Origin: Todiramphus chloris collaris
Lineage: Eukaryota; Chordata; Aves; Coraciiformes; Alcedinidae
Direction of reading: 5' to 3'
Assembly (NCBI GenBank): GCA_025345505.1
Contig: JANVCC010010406.1
Span: 15,837,260 to 15,901,259, forward strand
DNA length: 64,000 nt
The translations under genes and the position numbers were made by a program. Shown one piece after another: positions 23,886 to 33,055 of the stretch. The notes beneath the pieces are model-generated. The model had not been told where the DNA came from and did not search any database. It was given only the letters and a program-made list of their open reading frames with translations. Numbering within the stretch: the stretch's first letter is position 1; each line of letters begins with the position of its first letter.

Positions 23886-25899
23886 ACAAACCAAAATTAT
23901 CTGTATACAAATTTAAAAATAGTTCCTATACCAGCTAATAAGAACTCAGGCTCAGGCAATGTTCACTTTTTGAGCTGGATTTTGGAAGCTATATACATTG
24001 CTATAAGAACTATTTTAAACACAGTAATGTGTTAGAACTCACTAGAGACTAGTGGATTCAGACTAAGACTGAAATCTTCTGGAATAAATATCTTACTTGA
24101 CTGAAGGACAAAGGTCGGGGGTGGGGACCTCCAAAGCTGAAAAAACCCGCAGTAAAACAGAAACAAACAAAAAAGATATCTGAATTAAGAGGCAATGAAA
24201 AAATGAACATAGAGTAAAAATGACAGGTGTCTTTTCTGTGATACCCACAGCAGATGAAAACTTACTCCTAAACATTTCTTAAAAATTGTACTCTAAAACA
24301 AATAAACCAAAAATGTTTCCTTTCAGCTAATAACTTCAGTGGGACTCTCAACTTTTGAATGATAAGTTTTTACTTTAGATACTGTCATTAGGTCAATTTT
24401 TACACCTATTTAAAAATATTTTCCTTTAAATTCTGAAACTGAATTTTTTTTGTAGATCTAATGATTCTTTCTGTCTGAAATTATGATTCTCAATACTTTA
24501 AAACAAAACAAAAAGAAAACACACAAAAAAAGAAAAAAACCAAAATGCAGACATTGTATGTTATCATTATTTCTGTCATTTATTCTAAACCTAAAGTGTA
24601 GTATTTGAAATAGAAATTGACAACTACTTGCCAAATGATCAGTGTTTCTTACAATTTTTTAGGACTGAATAACTATGCAGATAGTTACTCTCAATTTTCT
24701 CAAATTAAAAATTAAAATCCAGCAATTTTTCTTTGCAAAAAAAAGTCGAGAGAGACCAAAGATGATCTAGGATTACTATTCAAAGGCACTTGCTAATACT
24801 ATATTCTAAAATTTATTCAGGTCTTTATTAATGAAATGTTACTGGTACATAGACAGTAGAATGCCTTTTTCTGTTGCACTAAAATTGGGAATTCAAAGCC
24901 AACCAGCAGAAATACAAGTTATTTTCTAATTTCATCATAAATAGATTATTCTTGTACATAATATGACATCTTATTTAGTTTTCAGAGTATTAAAAGCATG
25001 TAAAATTATTAGAAATTGTCTGTAGAAATTCTGATGCAAGTACTAAAGTGTTACTTTGTTACTATAAATACCACCACTTCTTTTTATGGATGTGTATTTT
25101 TTTTTAACACGAAGAAGCATCAGCCAAGGAAATGACACAAATCTGAGTATACCCAACAATTCTTTGCTGAATAGTAAATCCTACACCTAGACCTAACCAT
25201 GGGAAAATATTGCCTGACTCTCTGAAGTATGCCTTTGAGAATGTCTCTCTAACATCTCTTCATCTCAATAGAGATCCTTTCTAAGGAAAAAGTCCTTTAT
25301 AAGCAGAACATTTATGATTATGTTTTGGTACATATTTGGCATGAGTGTCACCATGCATCAGACTTACAGATGTATCTAATCACAGTGCTGAATTATTCTG
25401 GGCAATCATGTACCTTAGATTTTAGAGATTAGTGGTTAAAAGTGGATTTTCCTTTGCAGAAAAAACAAAGCAGTAGGAAAAATAGTGTGGCCAAGGCTGT
25501 CCAACTGATGTCAACCCATTTGTAATAGAAGTGGTAGAAGCTTTCACTAATAAGGGAACTTGGCACAGTACTTCTTTATACTGAGGAAGTGCAAGTTCTA
25601 TTTGCTCATGTTCTGAAAGGAAGAGAAACAGAGGAAGAATAAATGAAGGGAGAATGAAAGGGAAGCAGGCAGGAAAAGAAGGAAGGAAGGAAGGAAGGAA
25701 GGAAGGAAGGAAGGAAGGAAGGAAGATTACTGATTGGAAAACATAATGTACATTTATAAAGTGGATGAATTAAACTGAGACAGATCTGACTTTGTATTCT
25801 CAATAGTTAATCAATATGACAGAAGATTATGTACTTTTAATACAAAAACTGAAAAACTAAAGGTATCTTCCAGAATAATTTGTTAGATTTTCAATCTGA
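23884..25899. other. AT-rich unique sequence, no gene recognised
   Basis: About 2 kb of AT-rich DNA with A/C-rich low complexity near 24500-24542 and a GGAA microsatellite at 25677-25725. No coding exon or named interspersed repeat was recognised. Confidence 0.6.
25677..25725 (+). repeat. (GGAA)n tetranucleotide microsatellite
   Basis: About twelve uninterrupted GGAA units sit within a wider purine-rich stretch beginning near 25618. The plus strand is pure purine over the core. GGAA repeats are known binding platforms for ETS-family factors in other vertebrates; nothing here shows use as such. Length is likely polymorphic. Confidence 0.95.
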
Positions 25900-26281
25900 C
25901 CAGGCTTTGTCCTTTGGTGTTGACCTCTTCTCCTTAGTTACTAATTACAAAACCAGGGGAAATGGTCTGAAGTTGCAGCAGGGAACGTTTAGATTAGATA
26001 TTAAGAAGAAATTCTTTACAAAGAGAATGGTGAGGCACTGGAACAGCCTGCCCAGAGAGGTGATTGAATCACCGTACCCAGAGGTATTTAAGAAACGAAG
26101 GTGCTTTATGACATGCTCTAGGGTCAGGAATGTAGGGGGCTTGTGGTTTTTTTGTTGATTTTTTTTTTTCCTAATGGTCAGGTATTTAGGTATTTTTTGT
26201 TCTTGTAGGTATGGTTGGACTCTGTGATCTAGGAATTCTTTTCCAACCATGATTATTCTGTAATTCTGTGATTCTGTGATT
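25900..26281 (+). mobile_element. CR1 LINE, 3' end, sense
   Basis: The sequence begins in the last part of the RT reading frame (TTGACCTCTTCTCC, then 'AGGGGAAATGG') and continues with 'GTGAGGCACTGGAACAGCCT' and 'GCCCAGAGAGGTG'. It ends in ATTCTGTAATTCTGTGATTCTGTGAT, the CR1 terminal repeat. A block of about 75 bases that is T/G-rich (about 26138-26215) sits between the coding end and the tail, where most other copies here have a compact 'GGACATGG' region. No coding capacity remains. Confidence 0.88.
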
Positions 26282-27790
26282 TGTTTGTTTCCCTTGGTTC
26301 TTGTCTTCCATCTTCTGCTCTTACCCTTTTTATTTCTGATGAGACAACTGATATCTTTCTGAGTTTTCAGTTTTTGTCTCTACACCACCTTCACCTCCAC
26401 TTTCATCTAGGCTGTTGTTTTCTTCTTCGCTACTTGAATAAAGCTCCTTACTCTTTCTTTTCCATACGTGTACTGCATATCATTGAGAGGAACATCTCAG
26501 GTCACTGAAAAACAGGGGCCTGCTAATACAGTCAACCATGCTATACAAAACCTCTCATAAAAATATCCTTGTCTGTTTTACAATCTGTCAGATTATTACT
26601 TTTACAGAATGCTATTCTTAAACCACTGGTGATTAAAAAACCTTCACATTTTGCATCTTCTACATTCTCTATGGAAGACTTGTACACCATCAGCTTTTGC
26701 TTTTACTCTTAACTCAGTATTTCTAGAGGAGTCATTGGCTTTTTTTTTTTTTTTTAAAGCTAAAGTAGTTTAGTTATTTGAGTCTCTTTCCTTTGATAAG
26801 CAGTTTTACTGCACCTTTTAAATTAATCTCTCAGCTCTTTCTCTAAGACAACAGCTCTGCTCAAAAATCTAGCTGAACTTCCTACCAGTACTGACTGAAT
26901 TGAAATACTCCCTACTCTTTCCAGTGTAACTTGTATTTGCCTGTTCCTTTGCTGCAAAAATAATGTTGTGATATTTAGTTAATAAGGTTGTCTTTTTCTT
27001 TTCTACCATTGCTGGTTGATGGGCTTCTAAGAAGGAAATTCCTACACTGTTCTTGCTCTTGACTTGTCCAGCATATTATTATTAGGTACCTTTTTTTTGC
27101 ATTAGACCATGAGTCCAGTCTATACATGAGCTAGAATACTAAATGAAATCAGTCTTTCTGAGCAATTCATATCAGTTTAACTGTTTAACCATGACAGAAT
27201 GAACACTCTTATGACATGGCAACCTCTGGCATGGAGACATTAGGTCTTCTCAAGAGAGTATTTTTATTATTGTTTTCTTAAAAAATCCCTCCTCATATTT
27301 CACTCAATGTTAAACATGTCTATGATGCTCTCCTGTCTCAACCTCCAGCCACTAGGAACAAAAACATTCTGAAAAAGAAAACACAAATATACCGCCTGAG
27401 GCAGATGCACACAACCGGGAAAAGTATTTGAAGGTTAAAGTCTGAAAAACAGTTGAGCAGAAACACATTGGAGTAATAAAAGTATAACAACAGGCATCAA
27501 AATACTGTAGCACTGAACAGAAGTAATCACATCAGTTTCCTAAAAGAAGTTCTGTCCAGTTACAAAGAAGATACTTGACAGTGCGTCACTTAAGTCTGTC
27601 ATATTTAGTAAGACAGAATGCACTGTTTACAATTTATTAGTACCTGTTTCTTACAATTTAAAAGTGAACAAACAAGTGCACACTTCACTTTCTGATGACT
27701 AAGCCAGTGAGAAGGACTTTATATTAGGGTTGTCAGGGAGTAATTATCAAAGCATGATGAGAAATGGAAGCATGGATGACACTGTGAAAG
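26282..27790. other. AT-rich unique sequence, no gene recognised
   Basis: About 1.5 kb between two CR1 pieces. There is a T run near 26742-26755. Open frames stay short and are not recognisable. No named repeat was seen. Confidence 0.6.
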
Positions 27791-27794
27791 TATA

Positions 27795-28090
27795 GGGGAC
27801 AGAATACCTCTGTGGGTTGTGGGGACCCCACTGTTGTTTTGGGAGGCTTTTGTCCTGAATGGTGTGCAGAAAATGTTGAGGATCATCATGCCCTTGTGCT
27901 GTTAGCCCCTTCTGATCATCCACGTGGACACCAGTGATACGCTTGCGTTGATCCTTAGCATAATAAGAGAGACTGCAGAGCTTTTCGGGTGACATAAAAG
28001 CATATCACACACAGGCACAGGTGGTATCTCCTTGACTTTTTCAGTGAAGAGGATCCACCTCAAGTCCACTTATACAGACATATGTGACTT
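27795..28090 (+). pseudogene. CR1 ORF1 esterase (SGNH-type) domain remnant
   Basis: Across two frames I read a degraded block I (GDP where SGNH esterases have GDS, about 27814), then 'LLIIHVDTSDT' (about 27908), matching the IIHVGTNDT block III of the esterase domain found in CR1 ORF1 proteins, then 'AQVV' (about 28017) where AQVVFSSIL would stand. The esterase domain of CR1 ORF1 has been proposed to help the element bind membranes or nucleic acid. Here the nucleophile serine codon is changed and stops interrupt the frame, so it is dead. The identification rests on motif order rather than on a search. Confidence 0.6.
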
Positions 28091-28229
28091 GGGAGACAAA
28101 AGGAATTAGAAGCCTGTGCACAGCTGTAGACCTATGATTTTCCCTAGATTACTGAGCTGTAGTTAAAAACAGATCACATGACTAGAGTGTGGTGATGGAT
28201 AGAAAAGGGCTTTTTAGGATGGACAGGCA

Positions 28230-28545
28230 GGAAAGGTGAGGTGGACAGATAGTGCACTAGCAATATACATCAAGCATTTATGGATAAGGATTGGAGGACA
28301 GATGACTGTGACAGACAGCATAATGTCTGCTACAGGTTACCAGATCAATGAAAGGTTATAGATGAAATCTCTTCATACAAGTGAAAGAAGTTGTGTAAAA
28401 CAACAAGCTTTGGTATCACAGGACACTTTAATTACCCTAACATCTCTGATAAAGTCAATATGGCAAGCACAAGTAGTACAGATGATTCTGAGATGAGTAG
28501 AAAAGTCACTCTTCTGGACCTGTTGTCTACTATCCCATTTGGTGC
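28230..28545 (+). pseudogene. CR1 endonuclease (APE-type) remnant
   Basis: One frame of the plus strand gives YRLPDQ, a stop, then GITGHFNYPNI and, about 30 residues on, RKVTLLDLLST. These match the spacing of the CR1 apurinic-like endonuclease blocks YRPPDQ, GDFNxPDI and RxxxLLDLL. The GDFN aspartate, part of the metal-binding site in this nuclease family, is replaced by His. The stretch before it (from about 28230) fits the preceding 'VYVKxxxxC' region only loosely. The protein would nick target DNA to prime insertion; this copy cannot. Confidence 0.65.
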
Positions 28546-28648
28546 AAGAGCTTCTGTTAACCTGAACCATGGGACTTCACTTCCTGCTTGAGCTAATGCT
28601 ATAGCTATACCACTGCCAGCTCTTTCTCCACTTCTGTCTCCCAGACAC

Positions 28649-28850
28649 CACTTCACAGAAAGTGTTTTAAAGCACTGTAACAGGCTGCCCTGGGAAGTGG
28701 TGGAGTCACCATCCCTGGAGGTATTTAAAAGATGAGTAAATGTGGTGCTCAGGGACATGGTTTAGTGATGATCTGGCAATACTGGGTTGGCAGTTGGACT
28801 TGGTGATATTAAAGACCTCTTCCAACCAGAATGATTCTATGATTCTGTGG
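28649..28850 (+). mobile_element. CR1 LINE, 3' end, sense
   Basis: The sequence begins CACTTCACAGAAAGTGTT and continues with 'AAGCACTGTAACAGGCTGCC', 'GGTGGAGTCACCATCCCTGG' and 'TTGGACTTGGTGATATTAAA', ending ATTCTATGATTCTGTG. These are the end of the RT frame, the 3' UTR and the terminal repeats. It is either a separate short copy or the 3' end of the same element as 27795-28600 after an internal deletion of RT; the shared strand and 50-base spacing favour one element. Confidence 0.9.
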
Positions 28851-29224
28851 ACAGACCTCAAATCCATGCTATAGAAATGTTTCCTTCCCTGTCTCTTTCT
28901 CTTGCTCCTTTCTGGACACCCTGGATGGGTCCTGAAACTCATTCATTTCTTGTCTGAGTCTGTCAAGGGACCCATTCCCATCACCGCACTGCTCAGCTCA
29001 CCCTGTTGAGGGCAACGTGGGGCTGTGGCACAAAAGGAGGACTCTTTTTGTCTTGGTGCCATCCCCAGCTGCTGGCTTGTCCTCTGCTAAAGTTAACTGT
29101 GTCCTTACAGTGCATTGATGGCTGATGGCTCTGGTCATTCATTAGCAAAAGTGGATGTGGTTAAAAAGATCAAGTGATACTAGAATTTAATATTGTGAGT
29201 GAGATGGAAATGTTTTAACATACA
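28851..29224. other. GC-richer unassigned stretch between two CR1 copies
   Basis: About 300 bases after the CR1 tail are richer in G and C than the flanks, with 'CTGTTGAGGGCAACGTGGGG' near 29000 and 'CATCCCCAGCTGCTGGCTTG' near 29062. This composition suggests another transposable-element fragment, perhaps retroviral, but I cannot name it. No open frame of note. Confidence 0.3.
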
Positions 29225-29616
29225 CACAAAAAAGGTCTGGGAAGGCTGGGTTTATTCAGCCTCGGGAAGAGAAAACTTTAAAGATCTTATTTCTATCCAC
29301 AAGTACCTATGGGGAGGGTGTAGAGAAGACAGAGTCAGTCTCTTCTCCAAGATGCACAAAAGAAGAGCTAATGAGCAGAAATTGCAACATGGGGTGTTTG
29401 GGTAAGATATTTGTAACAAATGTTTATGATCAGAGCAGTCGAATAGTAGAAAAAATTGCACAGGGAATTGCAGAGTTTCCATTCTTGGAGATACTCTACC
29501 AGCTGAGACTGAGATGGGCCTGACATGGCCTGATATATCCAGAACAGCTTTGAGCAGGAGACTGATCAGATGATGTCCAGAAATCCTTCTGAAAATATGA
29601 CCTTCTATGATTCTCT
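29225..29616 (+). mobile_element. CR1 LINE, 3' end, sense, diverged
   Basis: The order is typical: 'GGGAAGGCTGGGTTTATTCA', then 'TCTATCCACAAGTACCTATG' and 'TGGGGAGGGTGTAGAGAAGA', then 'CAGAAATTGCAACATGGGG', a decayed middle, and 'GAGCAGGAGACTGATCAGAT' followed by 'CTTCTATGATTCT'. It represents the C-terminal RT region and the tail of a different CR1 group from its neighbours. The frame from 29199 to 29405 contains KDLISIHKYLWGGCREDR, a CR1 C-terminal motif. It is older than the 31-kb copy. Confidence 0.8.
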
Positions 29617-31014
29617 AATAACACACATTGAAATTAAACATTAATTTCTGAAGTTCATTATGTCAGAAAATTACTTACTATCAAAGTTTAATCAAATAAA
29701 CCTTTCCAAAGCTTAGTGCTGCCTTGAAGTTTAAAACTTTTTACTAGGAACTGTACAATTCAGTATAGTTTCAATATTCTTCATCACAATGTTACTTTTC
29801 ATACATTGAAAGCTGCAGATATGTATTATAGAATATGGAGATGGTTATTTCCCTTTAGGACAAAATTACAGCACCTTATACTGTACTAAAGAAGATTTAG
29901 ACTTATGATTACAGTTACTACAAGTACTACTCTTATTTTTATGTAGGGAAAAGTGAATCTTAAAACAAATTATGCCATAATAGATTGCACATTTCTAACC
30001 TGATTCTTAGAAGAACTGATTGTTACATGACAACATCTGCAATAACTACAAACATGTAAGTAACTGGACAGAGTAAAAACAAAAAGAATTTGCAATAGTC
30101 ATGTTCTGTGGAGAAGCCAGTACTGAAGCAAAAAGCTATCTTTGAATTTGTTTCTATATGGGTTATCTTGGTCTAAAAGTTGCATAGATCAGTAGCCAAC
30201 ATTTGAAATGTATATTTATGTCCCATTGTCAACCAGTTCAAGGTTCATCCATTCATAAGTGACATGTCTAATATTTTGCATAGTAATAAACAAAAGTCCG
30301 TTTAGACAGAATGACTCTATCAGCCTATTATATATATACCTTATACCAAACTTATTAGTTGAATTACATATTTCTCAGTCTGGGATCTTGCAGTCTGCAG
30401 CACAGTTCCCCAACTCTGGAGCTAGTGGTATGCTTTGAGTCTTACTCTCTGTGAACCGTACAAATAAAAAGAAACATTATGTAATGAGGTAGTTTTGTTA
30501 GGCCACATATTTGGCCAAAGAGTACAGAGTGTCTTTCTTGGCAACAAAATATGTTAACTTCAGGATAACACACATCTTATTTAAACGTAATGAAATTGCT
30601 TTTGTAAATCCACCTCATTGATAAATGTTAACCAAACCATGTTTTCATTTAAAAAGTCAAAAATCAGAAATGCAAAGATTTGAGAATAAAATAACAACTT
30701 TATCTAAGACATGGAGATAGGTATGTGTTAAAGTAAGATATATATAACATGCTACAACTTTATTTGCAGTTCCACAAACTGGTATTCAATCAAATGAATA
30801 AATATAAACACTGTACATAGTGACCAGGATAATTGTTCACATTCTTCCATTTCGGAATACCAAACACATTTGAGGATTTGACTGTTCCTCCCTCATAAGA
30901 CCAAAGTCCTGGTTTTTCTAAACCACTAAATGTCCTCATCTATGTGCAAGTTTTAATTGCTTCCACATTCAGTGAGCCACAGCTTTGAAGGCACTGGCTT
31001 GCTTCAGGATGTTT
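29617..31014. other. AT-rich unique sequence, no gene recognised
   Basis: About 1.4 kb of AT-rich DNA between two CR1 copies. Only short frames; no named repeat, though the last 60 bases (from about 30958) might be a decayed beginning of the next CR1. Confidence 0.55.
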
Positions 31015-32708
31015 TAACAGAAATCTTTTGCCTCAGTCTTCAGTAGTGGAACAAGCTATCCCCTGAACATCCAGCCTCATAAGCTGGGAGACAGAGAGGG
31101 AAAACAGAATGACGTTAACACGATTAAAGAGGAGGTGGTCAGTGACCTTCTACGCCACTTGGATACACACAAATCTGTGGGACCGGATGGGTTACATCCA
31201 AGGGTGCTGAAAGAGCTGGTGGATGTGCTCGCCAAGCCACTTTTCATTATTTATCTGAAGTCCTGGCTAACTGGAGAGGTCCCAATGGACTGGAGGGTAG
31301 CAAATGTGACGCCCATCTACAAGAAAGGCAGAAAGGAGGATTCAAGTAACTACAGACCTGTTAGTCTGACCTCGGTACCAGGGAAGGTCATGAAACAGAT
31401 CATCTTGAGTGCTCTTACAAGCCATTTAGAGGACAAACAGCGAATCAGGCCCAGTCAGCATGTGTTTAGGAAAGGCAGATCTTGCCTGACAAACCTGATT
31501 TCCTTCTATGACAAGATGACCTGACTATGGGACGCAGGAAAGACTGTGGACGTGGTCTACCTGGACTTCCAGAAAGCATTTGACACTGTTCCCCATAGAT
31601 TTCTAAAGGAAAAACTGTCTGCTCATGACCCGGATGAGAATATGATCTGCTGGATAAGCACTGGCAATACAGATGGGCCCAGAGAGTAGTGGCCAATGGT
31701 ACTAAATCCAGCTGGCAGCAGGTCACAAGTGGCGTTCCTCAGGGCTCAGTGCTGGGACAGTTTCTGTTTAACATCTTTATTGATGATCTTGATGAGGACA
31801 TAGAGTCTACCATCAGTAAATTCACAGGTGACACCAAGTTAGGTGGGTGTGTGAGGATAGGGAGGCTCTCCAGAGAGACTTAGACTGGATCGCTGGGCCA
31901 CTGTTAATGGTATGAGTTTCAACAAGGCCCAGTACCAGGTCCTGCACTTGGGCCACAGAAAACCCATACAACACTACAGGCTTGGGGAAGTGTGGTCAGA
32001 GAGCTGTCTTGCGGAGAGGGATCTGGGGGTTCTAATTGACAAGGGAATGAATATGAGCCAGCAGTGTGCCCAGGTGGCAAAGAAGGCCAATGGCATCCTG
32101 GCCTGTATTAGAAATAGTGTGAGCAGCAGAAGTAGGGAGGTGATTGTCCCCCTGTACTCAGCACTGGTGAGGCCTCCCCTTGAGTGCTGTGTCCAGTTTT
32201 GGGCACTTCAGTACAAGAGAGGTATTGAGGTGCTGGAGAGGGTGCAGAGGAGGGCAACGAAGCTGGTCAAGGGACTGGAGAATAGATCATATGAGGACCG
32301 TTTGAAGGAGCTGGGCCTGTTTAGTTTGAGGAAGAGGAAGCTGAGGGGAGACCTCATCACTCTCTACAACTACCTAAAAGGACATTGTAGAGAGGCTGGT
32401 GTTGGTCTGTTCTCTCAGGTAATGAGTGACAGAACCAGAGGGAATGAAATGACCTAAAGCTGAAACAAGGTACGTTTAGTATAAACACTAGGAAAAATTT
32501 CTTCATGGAAAGAGTGGTGAGATATTGGAATCTGCTGCCCAAGGAGGTGGTTGAGTCACCATCCCTGGATGTCTTTAAGCACCGCTTAGATGTGGTGTTG
32601 GGGGATATGGTCTAGGGGTGAACTTGTAGAGTAGGGCTAATGGTTGGACACGATGATCCCAGGGGTCTTTTCCAACCTAAATGATTATGTGATTCTGTGA
32701 TTCTGTGA
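31015..32708 (+). mobile_element. CR1 LINE, best-preserved sense copy
   Basis: About 1.7 kb run from just before the RT domain ('CCTCAGTCTTCAGTAGTGGA' region) to the tail GATTCTGTGATTCTGTGA. It keeps the longest uninterrupted CR1 frames in the window (129 and 181 codons), so it is probably the youngest CR1 here. RT, C-terminal domain, short 3' UTR and terminal repeats are all in order. It is 5'-truncated before the RT: ORF1 and the endonuclease are absent. It differs in group from the copies at 15.0 and 40.5 kb and is nearest to the one at 42.8 kb. Confidence 0.95.
31135..32457 (+). pseudogene. CR1 ORF2 reverse transcriptase remnant
   Basis: Frame one (31135-31524) carries KSVGPDGLHPRVLKEL, NYRPVSLTSVPGK and the KGRSCLTNLISFYDK block, ending at a single in-frame TGA (31522). 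The same frame then resumes with DVVYLDFQKAFDTVPHR. A frameshift near 31660-31690 leads to [13 protein letters not shown] and [10 protein letters not shown] in 31689-31883; here the catalytic FADD motif reads FTGD. Another shift leads to 31912-32457, an intact 181-codon C-terminal part with [29 protein letters not shown] and [13 protein letters not shown]1 RT copies its RNA at the target nick. Stop, two frameshifts and the damaged catalytic motif make this copy inactive. Confidence 0.93.
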
Positions 32709-32859
32709 ATGTCCTTTGTATATCTCTCAGATAGAGGTTGTTCCTTAGATACAACTCAGTGAAGAAAATATATGTATTTAGTTCTTCAGTCATGACTTTG
32801 TTCTGCTTGTGATAAGAAGATGCTTACCTTAAGCAGGTGGACTTTGCATGTTGATAAGA

Positions 32860-33055
32860 AGTTGAGAAATATTTTTTTTCCTTTGCTTTTATATGCAAAT
32901 TTTGATTTTTCTTTATTAAACTACTTTTATCTTGACCAATGAGGTTTTTTTTCCATCTTATTTTCTTGCCTCCTTGTTCTGTTGAGGAGGGAAGTAAAAG
33001 AGCAGCCTAGTGGACACCAGGCATCCAGACAAGGTCAACCCACCATGTCCAACAT
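32860..33055 (+). mobile_element. Probable LTR 3' fragment (bird endogenous retrovirus)
   Basis: The stretch resembles the last part of bird retroviral LTRs and parallels the solo LTR at 18.2 kb: 'TTATTAAACTACTTTTATCT' against its 'CATTAAAGCTGTTTTAG', a T/C-rich block, then 'GAGGAGGGAAGTAAAAGAGC' against 'GGGAAGGGAGAGGGG', and a closing CA-rich block near 'CCATGTCCAACA'. An ATTAAA polyadenylation-type signal lies at about 32918. The left end is not visible and no target duplication is clear, so it is a truncated or very old copy. The call is by similarity of layout only. Confidence 0.5.

Larger units (their letters stand above)
27795..28600 (+). mobile_element. CR1 LINE, ORF1 and endonuclease part, sense, internally shortened
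   Basis: This is the 5' portion of a CR1, which is seldom kept because most copies are 5'-truncated. It starts with ORF1 esterase-type sequence (see the pseudogene entry) and continues, after some 150 poorly matching bases, into the endonuclease region. There 'CTGCTACAGGTTACCAGATC' (28330-28349) encodes YRLPDQ, and 'CACTTTAATTACCCTAACAT' encodes HFNYPNI, matching the CR1 GDFNxPDI block. The following LLDLL block is also present. Beyond about 28600 the RT region is absent, and a CR1 3' end begins 50 bases later in the same orientation. Confidence 0.75.

Noticed and set aside
23572-24035. Frames of 69-114 codons around 23.7-23.9 kb
   Set aside because: They run through 100 N and a poly-A run. 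They are artefacts of the gap.
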